Shown: piece after piece, positions 49,052 to 61,590 of the stretch
Position numbering within the stretch: position 1 is the first letter of the stretch
Layout: every line of letters begins with the position of its first letter
From: Balanoglossus misakiensis
Lineage: Eukaryota > Hemichordata
Direction: 5' to 3'
Length of the DNA: 64,000 nt
Assembly (NCBI GenBank): GCA_040954595.2
Contig: CM082578.2
Span: 10,540,001 to 10,604,000 of the forward strand
Translations under genes and position numbers: made by a program
The notes under the pieces: model-generated
Database searches by the model: none
Told to the model about the DNA's origin: nothing
Seen by the model: the letters and a program-made list of their open reading frames with translations, nothing else

Positions 49052-52000
49052 CCATCATCATCATCACCATCATCATTGTTATTATTATGGATTTGTTGTT
49101 GTTTTGTTCATTGTTTTTCCTCTTGTTTATCAGGGACTCTATTATTGTACCACTTGTGAATTCGGGAACCAGCATCTTTGGGGGCTTTGCCATCTTTTCT
49201 GTGGTTGGATTCATGGCCCAAGATCTGCAGGTGCCAATTGAAGAGGTTGTGAAATCAGGTAACCGTTCATAGATGTTATTGAATTGTTAATTTCCCCCTT
49301 GCTTAAAGGGAGAGAGACTTTGTCCCTTTAATGATAAGTGTTCAATCTTTGTGTGTGTTATGTTTTGGTTTGTCTATTTACTTGCTTGTATTTTGTAATC
49401 TCAAAGCCCCTACAGGAATAATGGCAGAAGTTTGTAGTTTACCAACACAACAAAATAGCAATTTGAAGTTACTGTATGCAGAATAATAACTGTGCTGTTT
49501 TTTTTGTTGCAGCTACAACTTTATCGTGTCATTAATAACTTTCTTTTCCTCTACAGGACCCGGACTTGCATTCGTTGCATACCCAGAGGCTCTGGCACGC
49601 ATACCCTTAGCTCCATTCTGGTCCATTCTTTTCTTCTTTATGTTGTTTACATTAGGACTTGATAGCCAGGTAATCCGAGTTATAGGGCTTGCACTGTGCT
49701 ATCTTTGGGTTTTGCAGGTGCCAACGTCAGGTTTTTGTTTTTCGCTTTTCAAAACGGCCATCTCATTAGTAACCGCGTTTGCAGGAATATATATGTTGAC
49801 CTGTACAATCATACAAGAATGATTTCGCCAGATAAGCAACCTGCATGCGACTCAATCCAATTAGTTAAGCACTTTGGCTTAATCACAGTGTGAATACCGA
49901 TCACGTTAAAATTAAACAAGGCAGTCGAGGAATGAAGTTGTTTGAAGGTGAAGTAGAGGAGTGTTATTTTTCTGTCGGTCAGGTTGTGCTTTTTTCGTCT
50001 CAGTGTGTGTCCTTGCACGTCGTGAGAAGTTAGCATAATTGACTAATCTGTCCTCGGGATGTTGCATTTTCAGTTGGGCGCAGACAGAAGACTTTAATAC
50101 ACTGTTTTAATTGTGTCGTGAAACTGTTCATTCGTAAAGTACATGTAGCTTGTGAAAGATGAGTAGACTTTCATCGACTGAATGTATGTTAATTGTTAGC
50201 CGTACATGTAAGTTTGCAACCTTCAGCGATCTGGCTACCGCGAATGAGGGAAGAGTGGTTGTCCGGAGACGCAGTACATCGATCCAGGAGGGAGAGAATG
50301 GAGAGGGGGGGGGGGGTAGCTTTGTGGGGTTTCGATGCCATATGCAATTCAATTACCGTTGTTCCATTTCCTAACCACTGTGTCAAACACTGTTCCCTGT
50401 GCAGTTCGGTATGGTTGAAGGTGTGTGCAGTGCCATCATTGACACGTTCCCTGGCCTGCTCCGAAAGAGGAAGACGCTCTTCATCCTGGGACTCAGCATC
50501 ACCGAGTTCTTTCTCGGCTTGCCCTTGGTGACAAATGTGAGTATATAAGGAACTTTTGAAACGGTTGTCCTAACAATGTGATGTGCTAGGTAGCCTGTGA
50601 AGCAAGTTAAAACCAGGCTTGGGATTGATTACTAATTAATGCAATTATCAGAATCAGCCAATCGGACGGAACAATACTTGCATGTCTGGCCTTCTTGTGC
50701 AAGTGAAGGATTCTGTACTACACAATTGCTGTAAAGTTACAAAATGATTAAAGAGAGGGGGAGGGAGGGAGGGGGAAGCAAAGAGAGAGAGAGAAAGAGA
50801 CATACTGATATGATACCCATGTTACAAGTGCATGTATTTCACTGCAGTCCACTGGGAAATGGCTGAAAACATTTCTTCCTATATTGATTCGTCATCAAAA
50901 TATTTTTATAAACCTTGGTGCCCGACAAATATATTTTGAGAGCTTTCATTTAACATCATTATGCTTTGTGTTCATTTCAGGGTGGAATATATCTGTTCAC
51001 AGTAATTGACTGGTACACTGGAGTCATTTCCCTCTTTGTTGTGGCTCTATGCGAATGTGTGGTGATCGGCTTGATTTATGGTATGTACTATAGTGACCAT
51101 TCGTCTGTGGTTGGGGCGCAGGAAAAAGAAATCTTGTTCTGCATGGCGCTGTTAATTCTTTTAATTTCACTGTGTACATGTACTGCCAAGTGAAATCCAA
51201 CGGTGTCTGATTGTTAGATGCACTGTGAATTGACAGTGCATGGGATTATTTTCCTGATTGTTCCGTGTTTCCGATATCTGTATTTCAGGTGTCAACAACT
51301 TCTCCATGGACATTCAGATGATGCTGGGATCGCAGCCTAATATTTACTGGAAAGTCTGTTGGGTGTTTGTGACTCCATTCTCGATCGGGGTACGTACGTT
51401 GTCATGATTGAGGTTCAGAACCTGTGGCTAGACAGGAGTATGTAATTGGTGAGGTGTATAACCTGTAAATATGTGACTGAAAATTCTCTGTTTATTTAAT
51501 GAGATTGTTTGCCAAGCATTACCGCGGATCATGTAAAAATTAGTTATTATTGTAACTGATTTATCGATCAACGAAATCTGGCTGATGGAGCGATAAGTGG
51601 CAACATCCCCTCTTTTGTCTGTGAATGAAACATGAAGTGGAGGTTTTCCCAGACACAGAATTCAAGTTTTTTCAGCCTGGAGGTGGCTTTGAAGTTTTGG
51701 CGAATGTGGTGGTGGCAGTATTAATATGGAGCAACCATATGTACATGTATTTGCAAAAAAAAAAAATTCAATTTTTTTTAAAAACTTATCCAGATTTTTC
51801 CTATTTCTTTCAAACAGTTCATCATCATCATGACCTACGTGGGTTATGTTCCGGTCTATTACGGAGACTATGTGTACCCTCCATCTGGTGAGATCATTGG
51901 CTGGCTTTGTGCCGCTGCCTCCTTGTTAATGATTCCCCTGTGGATGGTCCTGGAGTTCTTCATGCACAGCGAGGGCGATGGATTTATCCAGGTAAGTGGT

Positions 52001-52318
52001 TGCAAAACAAAGGCTTCTCTGGGGACGTGCCTTTGATGTGTGAAAACTGAATACATTTTGTGGGTTAGACCAGCTCATGTGTTACAGATGCAATTTACAC
52101 TTAAGAATTTCATCCCCCATAAATGTCTGATTGAAATTCCCTTTCAGCGATGCCAATCAGTGCTGAGACCAACTGAAGACTGGGGCCCTGCATTGGACCA
52201 GTACCGTACCGGCCGATACGACCCACTGAACCAAGTGAAGTTCTCGCCAATTCCGTTGGAGTCCAAAGAACCAAGCAAGACTGCAAATTTTGAGACTCAT
52301 AGGGATGTCGGTGTATAA
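46349..52318 (+). CDS. SLC6 sodium/chloride-coupled glycine/proline-type transporter
   Basis: Thirteen exons: 46349-46517, 47373-47504, 47658-47922, 48046-48178, 48403-48537, 48733-48836, 49134-49258, 49557-49669, 50405-50536, 50981-51080, 51289-51389, 51818-51991, 52148-52318. They sum to 1854 nt (617 residues), typical for the family. ATG 46349 ([15 protein letters not shown]) follows an in-frame stop. Hallmarks are [13 protein letters not shown] and [10 protein letters not shown] in TM1 (sodium site), [47 protein letters not shown] in TM6, and [13 protein letters not shown]. The extracellular loop 2 has two cysteines and several N-glycosylation sites. The tail motif [16 protein letters not shown] and the glycine at residue 292 match GlyT1 (SLC6A9); LGLDSQF resembles the proline transporter. 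It should import glycine or a related small amino acid across the plasma membrane. Confidence 0.93.
49012..49077 (+). repeat. (ATC)n microsatellite
   Basis: About twenty-two ATC units with a few ACC variants in the intron between exons 6 and 7 of the SLC6 gene. Confidence 0.9.
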
Positions 52319-55107
52319 ACATGTACATCTACATCTACATATAGTTGTAAACAGATAGATGCCTTTTGTTATATGGGCGTAGGGTTTAATATTTCTACAT
52401 TGCGATTTCCACACTACTGGATTTCGTAGGGTGTTTGTCACTCGCGTCAGGGTGCGCACGATCCTGGAAAAAAAATCCCATACAGTCCCGGAGTGTTGGA
52501 GCACTTCTGAAGAGTCTGTGAAAAGTGGACATACTGGATGGAATAGGCATTGATCTTACAATCCCATTCTGTAATTTTAGGTCTGAACTACGGTTACACA
52601 ATTAAGTGGTGGGGAAAATGGCTGATGGCACAACAGAAAATCAGTAGAAAACATGTTTCCTTCATGTACCTTGCAACCAAGCTTCTTTGGCTGTCTGCAG
52701 TACATACAACAACTCAACTTATTTACTAAATCAGGGTTAACAAATAACAGCATTTATTTTTGAATGTTGCATAGTGCGTTTTGAGATGCACCTTCCTGAA
52801 TCTTCCTGAATGTTCACTCGGTCTTCATCTCTGAAAAGAGAGGACTTAAAAAAATCTGATGAATGTCAAAAATTCTTTTTCTATGAAAGTATTGTTGAAT
52901 ATACGGTACTCGCATATTCTAGGTGGTGACCAATTATTTATTCACCTCTACTTACCACCTTATAGGTGGTGGCAAAATTATCCATCTTATAGTCTAACTT
53001 AAATTTGATTGAATTTAATTTAAGCTTCCAATGAACATTTGCATGCTTGACATCATTGTGGACATTCCATTACAAGCACCAGTGGTCTACAGCTGTGAAG
53101 AAAGTTCACATAGCAACATACAAAGCCTTAATAGTGTCAACACCTTTGCTATGTTCTCTGGATGACACTGGCTTATCAGTACTACTAAAGGGTCTCAAGG
53201 TTGAGTTGCAGCTGTTTGGCTGATAGGGTGCAGCTGCTTGGTTGTTAGGGTGCAGCTGCTTGGTTGTTAGGGTGCAGCTGCTTGGTTGTTAGGGTGCAGC
53301 TGTCTGGCTGATAGGTTGCAGCTATCTGGCTGATAGGTTGCAGCTACTTGGTTGTTAGGGTGCAGCTGCTTGGTTGTTAGGGTGCAGCTATTTGTGTATG
53401 TGGTTTATTCAGCACAACTCCCATTATTATGGAGACTTGGCAGAGTTGAATCATCTATCTTATCCCCCATTCCATTCCATTCCTTGGCTGAATATTGAAT
53501 TGTCCTTCCGGTGTGTACAGCCCTTGTATTTATTGTTCAAGCGAATTTCCAATCCTCAGTTAACCCCCTCCTAAACTTGCAAAATTAAACACGTAAATGC
53601 TGATGCATTGTGTATGTCGAGAGGATAGAATACATTACAGATTTCGTGAAGTTATGGTTATGAAAGAAGTACAGACTCTATTTTTGTTAAGCATTTATTT
53701 TGTACAAAAGTGGCATTTCGCCGTTTGAGGTAGTGGACCCCCCCCCCCTATTGCATTGTTGCCGAATGTTCATCTCCCACCATACCAAAGTGACGTTGTT
53801 AAAAGAAGAGACATTTTTGTGCCAAGAATTTTACGTCGGTTCAGATTTCAGTCCAGCTGGCTGCTTTGAAAACAAATAAATGTCTGTGGTGTTTGACAAA
53901 CATGACCAGTAAGTAATAAACTTCGTGGGATTTTGGTACAAGAAATAAAACTTTCATATTTATATTACCGGTAGGATGATTTCTTGGCTGTACATGTTTT
54001 CGTAGAAAGCCCCTGGTAGATTTTAGGTAAACGTCACTGTTGTTAAATTTACAAATAAATCCTGTCCCTCCCATTTTAAACTTGATCATGCAAGACTTAA
54101 GCAGTCTCTGGTACACGAATATGTCTTTGGTACGTGATATTTCTTTATTTAACAAATAAAATCGAATATGCATTTTTTCCAAATATAAATAAAGTATATA
54201 CAACCCATCTTTTTAATTATATTCTTACAAAACAGACTTCACTTAAATTGAACATGTACTATCGTGCATAGAAGAGAGCGTAATAAATTAAATATATCGT
54301 AAATGAACGCCGGAATTTGAATATTAAGTGAAGTCAACATCTTATTCGATTTTGTTATAAATGAAAACTGGTTGTTTCTCCAGGAAAAAATGATGATTCA
54401 GCCTAATATACGAAGCCTCATATCTTATCGATTCATAGCCTACAATGTGACTTTGGTCTTTAACCGTGCAGTTCTGCTCACTGACAGCCAAGTCGGCCGT
54501 CGCTTGCCTGAGCTTATTCCCTACCTGGCGCTGGATGTCACTAATACTGCAGTGATGTAATTTCTGATACGTACCAAAATTACGCCATCGAAACATCTTT
54601 TCCTATATACCAATCCATACACGGATATAATTCTCCGATCGATTGACATTGCGGAATGTTTAAACTCGGACTACTTTTGTGACATCGCAGTTGTCCGAGG
54701 TCTAAATTAACAGCAAGGCGCAGTTCTAGTACATGTACATAGCAAAGAAACGAATTTGTCAAGTAGGGCAGTGCTATGTCAAAATGTAGTGACATTTTCC
54801 CTTAAAAATGAACTATCAAGCCATGAAGTAAATCACATTGCACATATCCAAGCAGAATTTGAAGATAACACTGTCGTCCAACGCGCATTCGTCAGAATCG
54901 GGTCTCTGGTGATGCGTACATGTACAGGTTGAGAATTGCATATTGAGCCAAGATAACTGGTCATCAGGTATGTGTATGTGTATGTTTCAGTGAATTGAAC
55001 AACATATATAGTCTATAAAAATAAATAAACCAAAACAATGTCAAACGATAGCGACTTTGCCCCTTTGACCTGTTACCTGCACGGTACGAGCAAATACCAC
55101 ACACTTT
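52319..55107. other. Convergent 3' flanks of the SLC6 and CLCA genes
   Basis: No gene supported. The left part is the SLC6 3' UTR and the right part the CLCA 3' UTR. It includes the minisatellite at 53205-53394 and a poly(C) run near 53741-53749. Confidence 0.5.
53205..53394 (+). repeat. 22-bp minisatellite
   Basis: About eight or nine tandem copies of a 22-bp unit, consensus GGGTGCAGCTGCTTGGTTGTTA, with variants (TGGCTGATAGG) interspersed in the first and middle copies. Confidence 0.9.
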
Positions 55108-58100
55108 TTAAAAGTACCCGTCATCACTTATGCAATCAATGTTCACATAGATTAGGTTCGGGTCTCTGTCCTCAAATTGCGAAAAGTCGTAGCTTGTCGA
55201 CGGAAAAACCGTCGGTATCTGGATATGTTCCTCTGGTGACAGTTGGTATAGAACTGAATTTGATAAAACTGTGGGTGTAAGAGGGTTCTCGCAAACGGCG
55301 TCCTCCGTGTCGCCCTGTGGCACGCCCGACGCGCCGTCGTTCGCGCGCATGCTGTGGACCAGCAATGTTTCGTCAGCCTCTGTGTCGAAAATGGTGTTGA
55401 CGCCGTAACGAACGCCGGACATTCTGTAAGATTCCATCCTCAGCTGGTGCTCCAACGCTTCCTCTTTCCGCCTGGTGTGGTAACACTTCGTCACCGAAAT
55501 GACGACGATCACGACGATCGCCAGGAAGATCGCGCCAGAGACGCTGCTGACGAGGATGATGACCGCGGCCTCAAGCTTCGCGTCACCGCCGATTGGAATC
55601 CCGGTTACTCCTCCCTGCGTCGAGGAAACCGCCGCCACAGTGCTTGACGGCCGATTGGGAACGAAGATTACACTGGTGAAGACAACGTTGGATTTGTCGG
55701 AAGGGTTCCCGGATGAGTCGATGGCACGAATGCGGAAAGCATACGTTTTATTACTATCGTCCGTGTCGTTGACCATCAACGTCACGTACTCGCGGGATCC
55801 GGAGGTTTGCGGCGACGATAGATTTCCAGACGATATGTCGTCATCGGACAGTTTTGTGGCATTGTCGAAGTTGTCGTACAGTTCGTCCACGTCATCTGAC
55901 ATTCGCAGGTCATATTCATACGCTGTCATACAATGGGAATAAAAATAACGTGATGTTCAGAAATAATCTATGGTAGTCTAATAGTGTAAAAATCGAACTA
56001 TTTAGGGATAATTGGATATTCTTGAAATGCGGACTAAATCTCTCATGCATAATATTCATTTCTATTTTTGCATGCAGTCTGTGGCCAATTTTCCACACAC
56101 GACTGTCCCGTACCGTCCCTTCATACCTGTTCCAACATCGTAGTTATCTCCCACTGCCGTCCACGCTAACATAATGGTACTGTTCTCGGATGACGTGCTT
56201 TCCACGACAAGGTCGTGTATTCGTGAGGGTGGGAATTTATCCTCTGGTTCGGTTCCAGACGGCCCCCCTCGAACGTCGAATGCCCCGGCCGACTCAGCAC
56301 GAGTGAAAAGATCGGCGGATATTTCCGTGACGTTGATGCCTCGAGTGATTTCTGCGAAATGAGAAAACGGAACGTTGACTCGGAAGACGCATCGAAAACA
56401 AATGCAAAGACTGTTCTGTTCTGTTCTGTTCTGTTATGTTATGTAGTTATGCTATGCTATTGCTAATATGATATGATAATATAGACATTTATTTTCAAAC
56501 TTGACGTTGGATTTTAAGAGAAGCGCCCCCATTATGTCTCCTCACCTGGGTCCATCACCATCGCTGGACTGGAGCCGGCAGAGTACGTTTTGATCGTTGC
56601 TTGTCCATCGGTGTTGGCCACTTTAACCTTAACACCATATTTGCAAATTTCTGACGCACACGGAGTGTAATCAAAGAAATAAGCTGAGTAGACGCCGTCA
56701 TCTTTGGCAATATCAGCACCTGTGAGGGGCAAAAGGTAAAGAAGTACAGTAAATAGATTTTCGCCCGTCTCATGGAAAACACCCGCCCTATATCTGTCGG
56801 CCACGCGGGACCAGGGGTAGCCCAGAGCCGGCACAAAATACAACGTACATTAGCATTACATCGCTTTCTTTTCGCATGCGCACGACTGGTCACTTTAGGA
56901 ATTAGAGGGCGTCAATTGTTTTTTGGCCAATTTCTGTCCTGTGTCCACTCACCTGCGCCGTTGTCTCGCAACACGACGGTGACCGGAGGTTCGCCAGGTC
57001 TGTCCACCGTGGCCGTGACATTGGCTTTGAGCACAGGCTGGTATCCCTTACGCACCTCGGCCAAGATTTTCATGGTAGGGTCACTTTCATAATCGACGTC
57101 AGTCCTGCCAAGAAATCCTTTACTTCTGATTGGCTCGTCGCCAAGCGTTTTCATTCGTGATTCCAACACCGTCGTCACTGTCTGGGAGATTCCGCCGTTG
57201 TTTATTATGTACGTCCATTTACCATCCTGTGTGTGTGATGAGGAAAAAATGGTGAATATCAATAGAAACTATTCTTGCCAAACATGATATAGTCCGCACG
57301 CATACTCTGTCGTGCGGTGATAGGATTATTGTTGTCCTCTTTTCCCGAAGAAATATCAGAAAAAGGATGCATTTCGTAGAAATTTTCCGGGAAAGGGAAA
57401 CATTGAAAATTCACCTAGGGGCTACCACAAATCGAATAGAGACAGACAGACAGACAGCAATACGTGTACTGGCAACTCTACGCTTCCCCTGGGAACACAG
57501 ATCCTTACCTCAGCGGTGCCGTCAATCTTGATTTCAACACGCTTCAGGTCTCCATCGACACTGTACCCGTGATACGTATCGTTGTATTGTCCGCCACTGG
57601 GCGACACCAGCGACACGCGTACGTTAGCGGTCGATTCAGAGAACAGGAATGTGAAGACGGTGTCATTGCCGACGGCGGAATCTACAAATACGGCGTCCTC
57701 GTGATGAACCGTTTCCCGCAGCGTTACTGCATGGCTCTCCAACTGTAAGCAGATAAACAGTTTTTTGTGAAAGTGGTGTAGTGCAATCAAGTTCTTGTGA
57801 CCATACCAGCAACGCATTGAGCCTCATCGATTGTTTGATTACCGATAAGGATCTACAGATGTAAACATGCATTTCTAAGTTTGCTACAGCTTTTTTATAG
57901 GACAAAAAATTAAATCTCTCCACTCAAATTGCGATTTCCCATCAAAACAGTATATTTACTAAAATATCTTTGCTTCTGGTAAAAAGAACTTCACGGAAAC
58001 TTTAAGGTACAACCCCTCCCCTCCCGGATAATATCCGCTCAATATTAACAGTTGGCATTTCCTGGTCTGTATCATTACTGGAATGGTTCAAACCTTAAGT

Positions 58101-61100
58101 GGGATGGCTTCATAATTATCCAGAGGTCTCTCGGTGATCGTGGCTGCAAGACTGTCCAACAGGGACGTGATATCATCGTCGGTGGGGGCAAAGTAATAGC
58201 GCCCTCCTGTGTTCTCGGACAAATCTCGGAGATCGCTCTGGGCATCTTGCGAGTACGCCAGAGTATCAACAATAACGCCGGCTTCGAGAATTTCATCCAG
58301 GACTTCCGAGATATGAGGAGGAGACGTTTCCTTGCCGTCAGTTATCAGAAGGAAGAACGACCCCTTTGTTGACACGTTGCCGTTTCGCAGTGCCTATTAA
58401 TATACACGATATAGGAAAGACGAATTTGTTGATTTGCTGAGCCGCGTGCAAATTAAAAAAGACGAGGATTTTGGCCAAAATTGAATGATCGATACAATTA
58501 TTTGCCTTTTTAGGATGAATTCGTCAATTTGATAACACACTGAAGCCAGTTTGTGTGCGTGTGTGTTCATTCTTATTTTGGGATCGGTGTATCCACAGAC
58601 AAAATGTCTGTGGTATATCTTTTTGTATATGTATGGCACTGTTGCACAAATTGGAATTATAACGAATGGCATCTGATTGATTGATCGGTTGGTTGGAAAG
58701 AAGTCTGTCAGCCATGTACTAGTTAACTTGTCAGAGGTTATAGTCCGTCTGTCTCTGTCTGTCTCTCCCGTTAAGCGGAATGATATAACTTACCTCAAGA
58801 CCGGCCCGTAATCCGGCACCAATGCTGGTCCCTCCGCCTGCAACTGAAGGTACTTTAGCAGCCAAGTCCTTCCGCTGAGCAGCGCCCTCGATCAGAGTCA
58901 TGTCGGCGAGAATGGTCGCCTTGTTGGAAAACCCCACAATACCTACAAGACTCCCATCTTCAACGGTGTTCTCGATGTAGAAGGTTGCAGCCTGACGTTG
59001 TCTGGATATGGGATCACCCTGCGACAGATCAGAAAAAAAGCGGTTAGTATTGAGGAACTGCAGCCTTGCAATTCGGTTGCTCTGGTGGTCGTCTTGGTAA
59101 CTGTTATTATATAGGAAGGCAGTCGTGAGTCGTTCTCTTTGCCAGCAAGGCAAACGACACCACCTATCCAAATCGTTCACGTTTCGCGCTAGCTGAGTAT
59201 TTCAGTCCCAGAATTTGCCTGTTCGTTTTCAAGACCTGGCGACAAAGTCCAGCATGCCTAGCTCAGTGAGCTACGGTAACATCAGCTGTGTGTACTCAAG
59301 ACCAGAAGACGTACATGTATACTTACGCGCATACTCCCCGACGTATCGAGAATAAGGACCACCCTCCTCATCCCGACAGTTCTCACCACTCGGAACGACG
59401 GCGTAGTGTCTGCTCCGTCCACTGGCGGATTCGCACCGTCCGCAAAATCAGGGTGTCTCTCCATGATTTCCCAGGCACTCTTTCCGTTGCAGAATTTGTT
59501 CTGTCTGTTCGGCGCCTTCCTTGTGTGGTGCCCGTTTGAATCTCCATGGTTACCGTGGCAAAAACTGTCCACCTGAAAAGGTACCGAGAGATAACTTTTA
59601 TGGGGTACTTTTATCGTCTGAGAGTGTACTCTCAGAAAGATGTCTAGGTGTATACTGCTGAATTGAGCGCGTAAATAGAAGAACTATCATTATTTGAGAA
59701 ATGAAAAATCACTAACCGAGTCGATCCACTGAGCATACATGATCGAAGCTATCACAGATTCGTCTTGTCTGGCGTCCGGTACAAATATGCAGTCCAGGTG
59801 CGCGGGCGGTGGCTTGCCATTTTCGATCAGATACCGGCAGACGTCCTCGTCCGCGCCGTATACCTCCCCAGACGATATGGCTTTGGCGCACCCAACTGGT
59901 CGGACAACACCCCCGTCTCTGTAGAAGTGCGGCTCGCCCTCGTCGACGACATACTCGTCAAACAGTCCCCACCGAAGGTGACCCCATTCGTGTACGATGA
60001 CCTTGTCTGTGAGTGAAGTGCACGGTGATTAGTAAAGCCTGACAGGTCGTCCACGACAAACTTTCATCTTGACCCGTACCCTGTGATCGTTATATTATCC
60101 TACCAGCATATTTCATTTACCCAGTCAGTCCCCACTTAATACCGATTACTTCAAAGGAAACTTTCAAGGCATTCAATATGTAGCGTAATAATATAATCAT
60201 GAATTATTTTATATTACAGCACTGAAATTAGTATTTGGATCGTAACTGTGTCACTGAGGAAAGCACCACAGAGGGTCTATGCCTAAACGAATTGTTAATT
60301 CCTTACAGAATTGATCGCCTTACAAATTGCCGCATGTTTCCGCGGACTCAGTGACATAGAAGTCGAACAGCTGTCAAATGTAAGAAAATATACTGACGCA
60401 TGGGTCCTTGTTGGTCCTCCGTCTTCGGATCCAGGAAGAAATTTCTCGTCAGGTGCATGCTGTTGCCGGGTTCTCCGCACGTGGCGTACTGCTGCACGTA
60501 AGGCACGTCGCCATATTGTGGATGGGGCGCGGCGATTTGGACTTTGGCGGTGTTGAAGAGCTCGGTCGTCGCCACGTCGTACTCTGGGCTGTCGCTCCAA
60601 CTCGACGGCACCAGTATGGTTACATTACGAAAGTAAGCGCGTTTGTGGGTCGCGTTGTACAAGGTCTCCGATGCCTCCGTGAACACAGCCTGTAAAGTCA
60701 ACAGGTGGTTTCAAAAATTATGGCCTACGCGCTGCAAAAAGGTTCAAATAAAATTTCAGTATATATTGCATTCTTATCGCCAAACATTCAACATGATATA
60801 CATCCGCTCACTTTTAATTAAAAACCTGTGACGCGTGAACTTTCTAGGCCTTCCTTTCTGACCAGACTTGCTCTAATATAATACGAGTGAAATGTTTAGC
60901 CTTGGTCTAGTTTTACCCGAGAAAATTCAAAATATGGCGTTTATCACCAAATTTATCACCAAAGTTTTTTTTTAGATGGCCCAAATTGAACTGCGAGATA
61001 TATGATGGAATAAGTATTCTGTAAAAGCAAACTCTCAAACAAAACTATTTTCGTTTATCAAGTTAGTTTATTCTTAATATCCACAGCACCTTATTTTCCT

Positions 61101-61590
61101 ATGTATCGTTACGGATTTTATTACAATTGTGTCATGTACTTATCGAGTTCAGTAACTTTGCCAAACTCTTTAAGTTGTACCTTTTGGACAATATCTGGAG
61201 AATACTTGTTTCGGAATATCTCAAGTTCAGCCTTCTGGTCTACAGATTATAAATATCCAATTAAGATATTATGGGGCTTTGGAACGTATTGAATAAGTTT
61301 GTTTTACATGAGTCTGCACAAATGGTGTGCCCCCGCTGACCCGTTCATGAACACGCCCTTACTGTTGACGCCGCCGTTCCCGGCGGCGCGAAACCTTCAC
61401 CTGGTGAATGTGAGTTTACCTTGATGCTGTCAAGGAGTGCGGCGCTTTCATCGACGTCTCGGTGAATGGCGACCACGACGCCTTCGTAGCCGTTGTTCCG
61501 CAAGGTGATGCCAACAGTCGGTCCGCCCGTACAGGAATAATCCCCAACGGCAGTCAGTAACACGAATAGGCACTGCCATCGTGCCACCAT
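55108..61590 (-). CDS. CLCA-family protein (calcium-activated chloride channel regulator)
   Basis: Eleven exons on the minus strand: 61420-61590, 60398-60689, 60006 down to 59717, 59327-59572, 58794-59018, 58094-58393, 57509-57742, 56953-57226, 56546-56719, 56127-56351, 55108-55922. They sum to 3246 nt (1081 residues), all in phase. A signal peptide (MVARWQCLFVLLTAVG) precedes the CLCA N-terminal domain with the zinc metalloprotease motif HEWGHLRWGLFDEY (HExxH at 160-164). A VWA domain follows with an intact MIDAS start, LDTSGSMR (326-333), then beta-sandwich and FnIII-like regions, a transmembrane helix (about 928-957) and a tail of about 124 residues with several tyrosines. Vertebrate CLCAs are secreted or GPI/TM-anchored self-cleaving proteases that modulate the TMEM16A chloride channel. 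The transmembrane end and long tail suggest a type I surface protein. Members differ greatly, so no specific symbol is given. Confidence 0.92.
56407..56445 (+). repeat. (TTCTG)n short tandem repeat
   Basis: Four to five TTCTG units grading into TTATG, in a CLCA intron. Confidence 0.7.
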
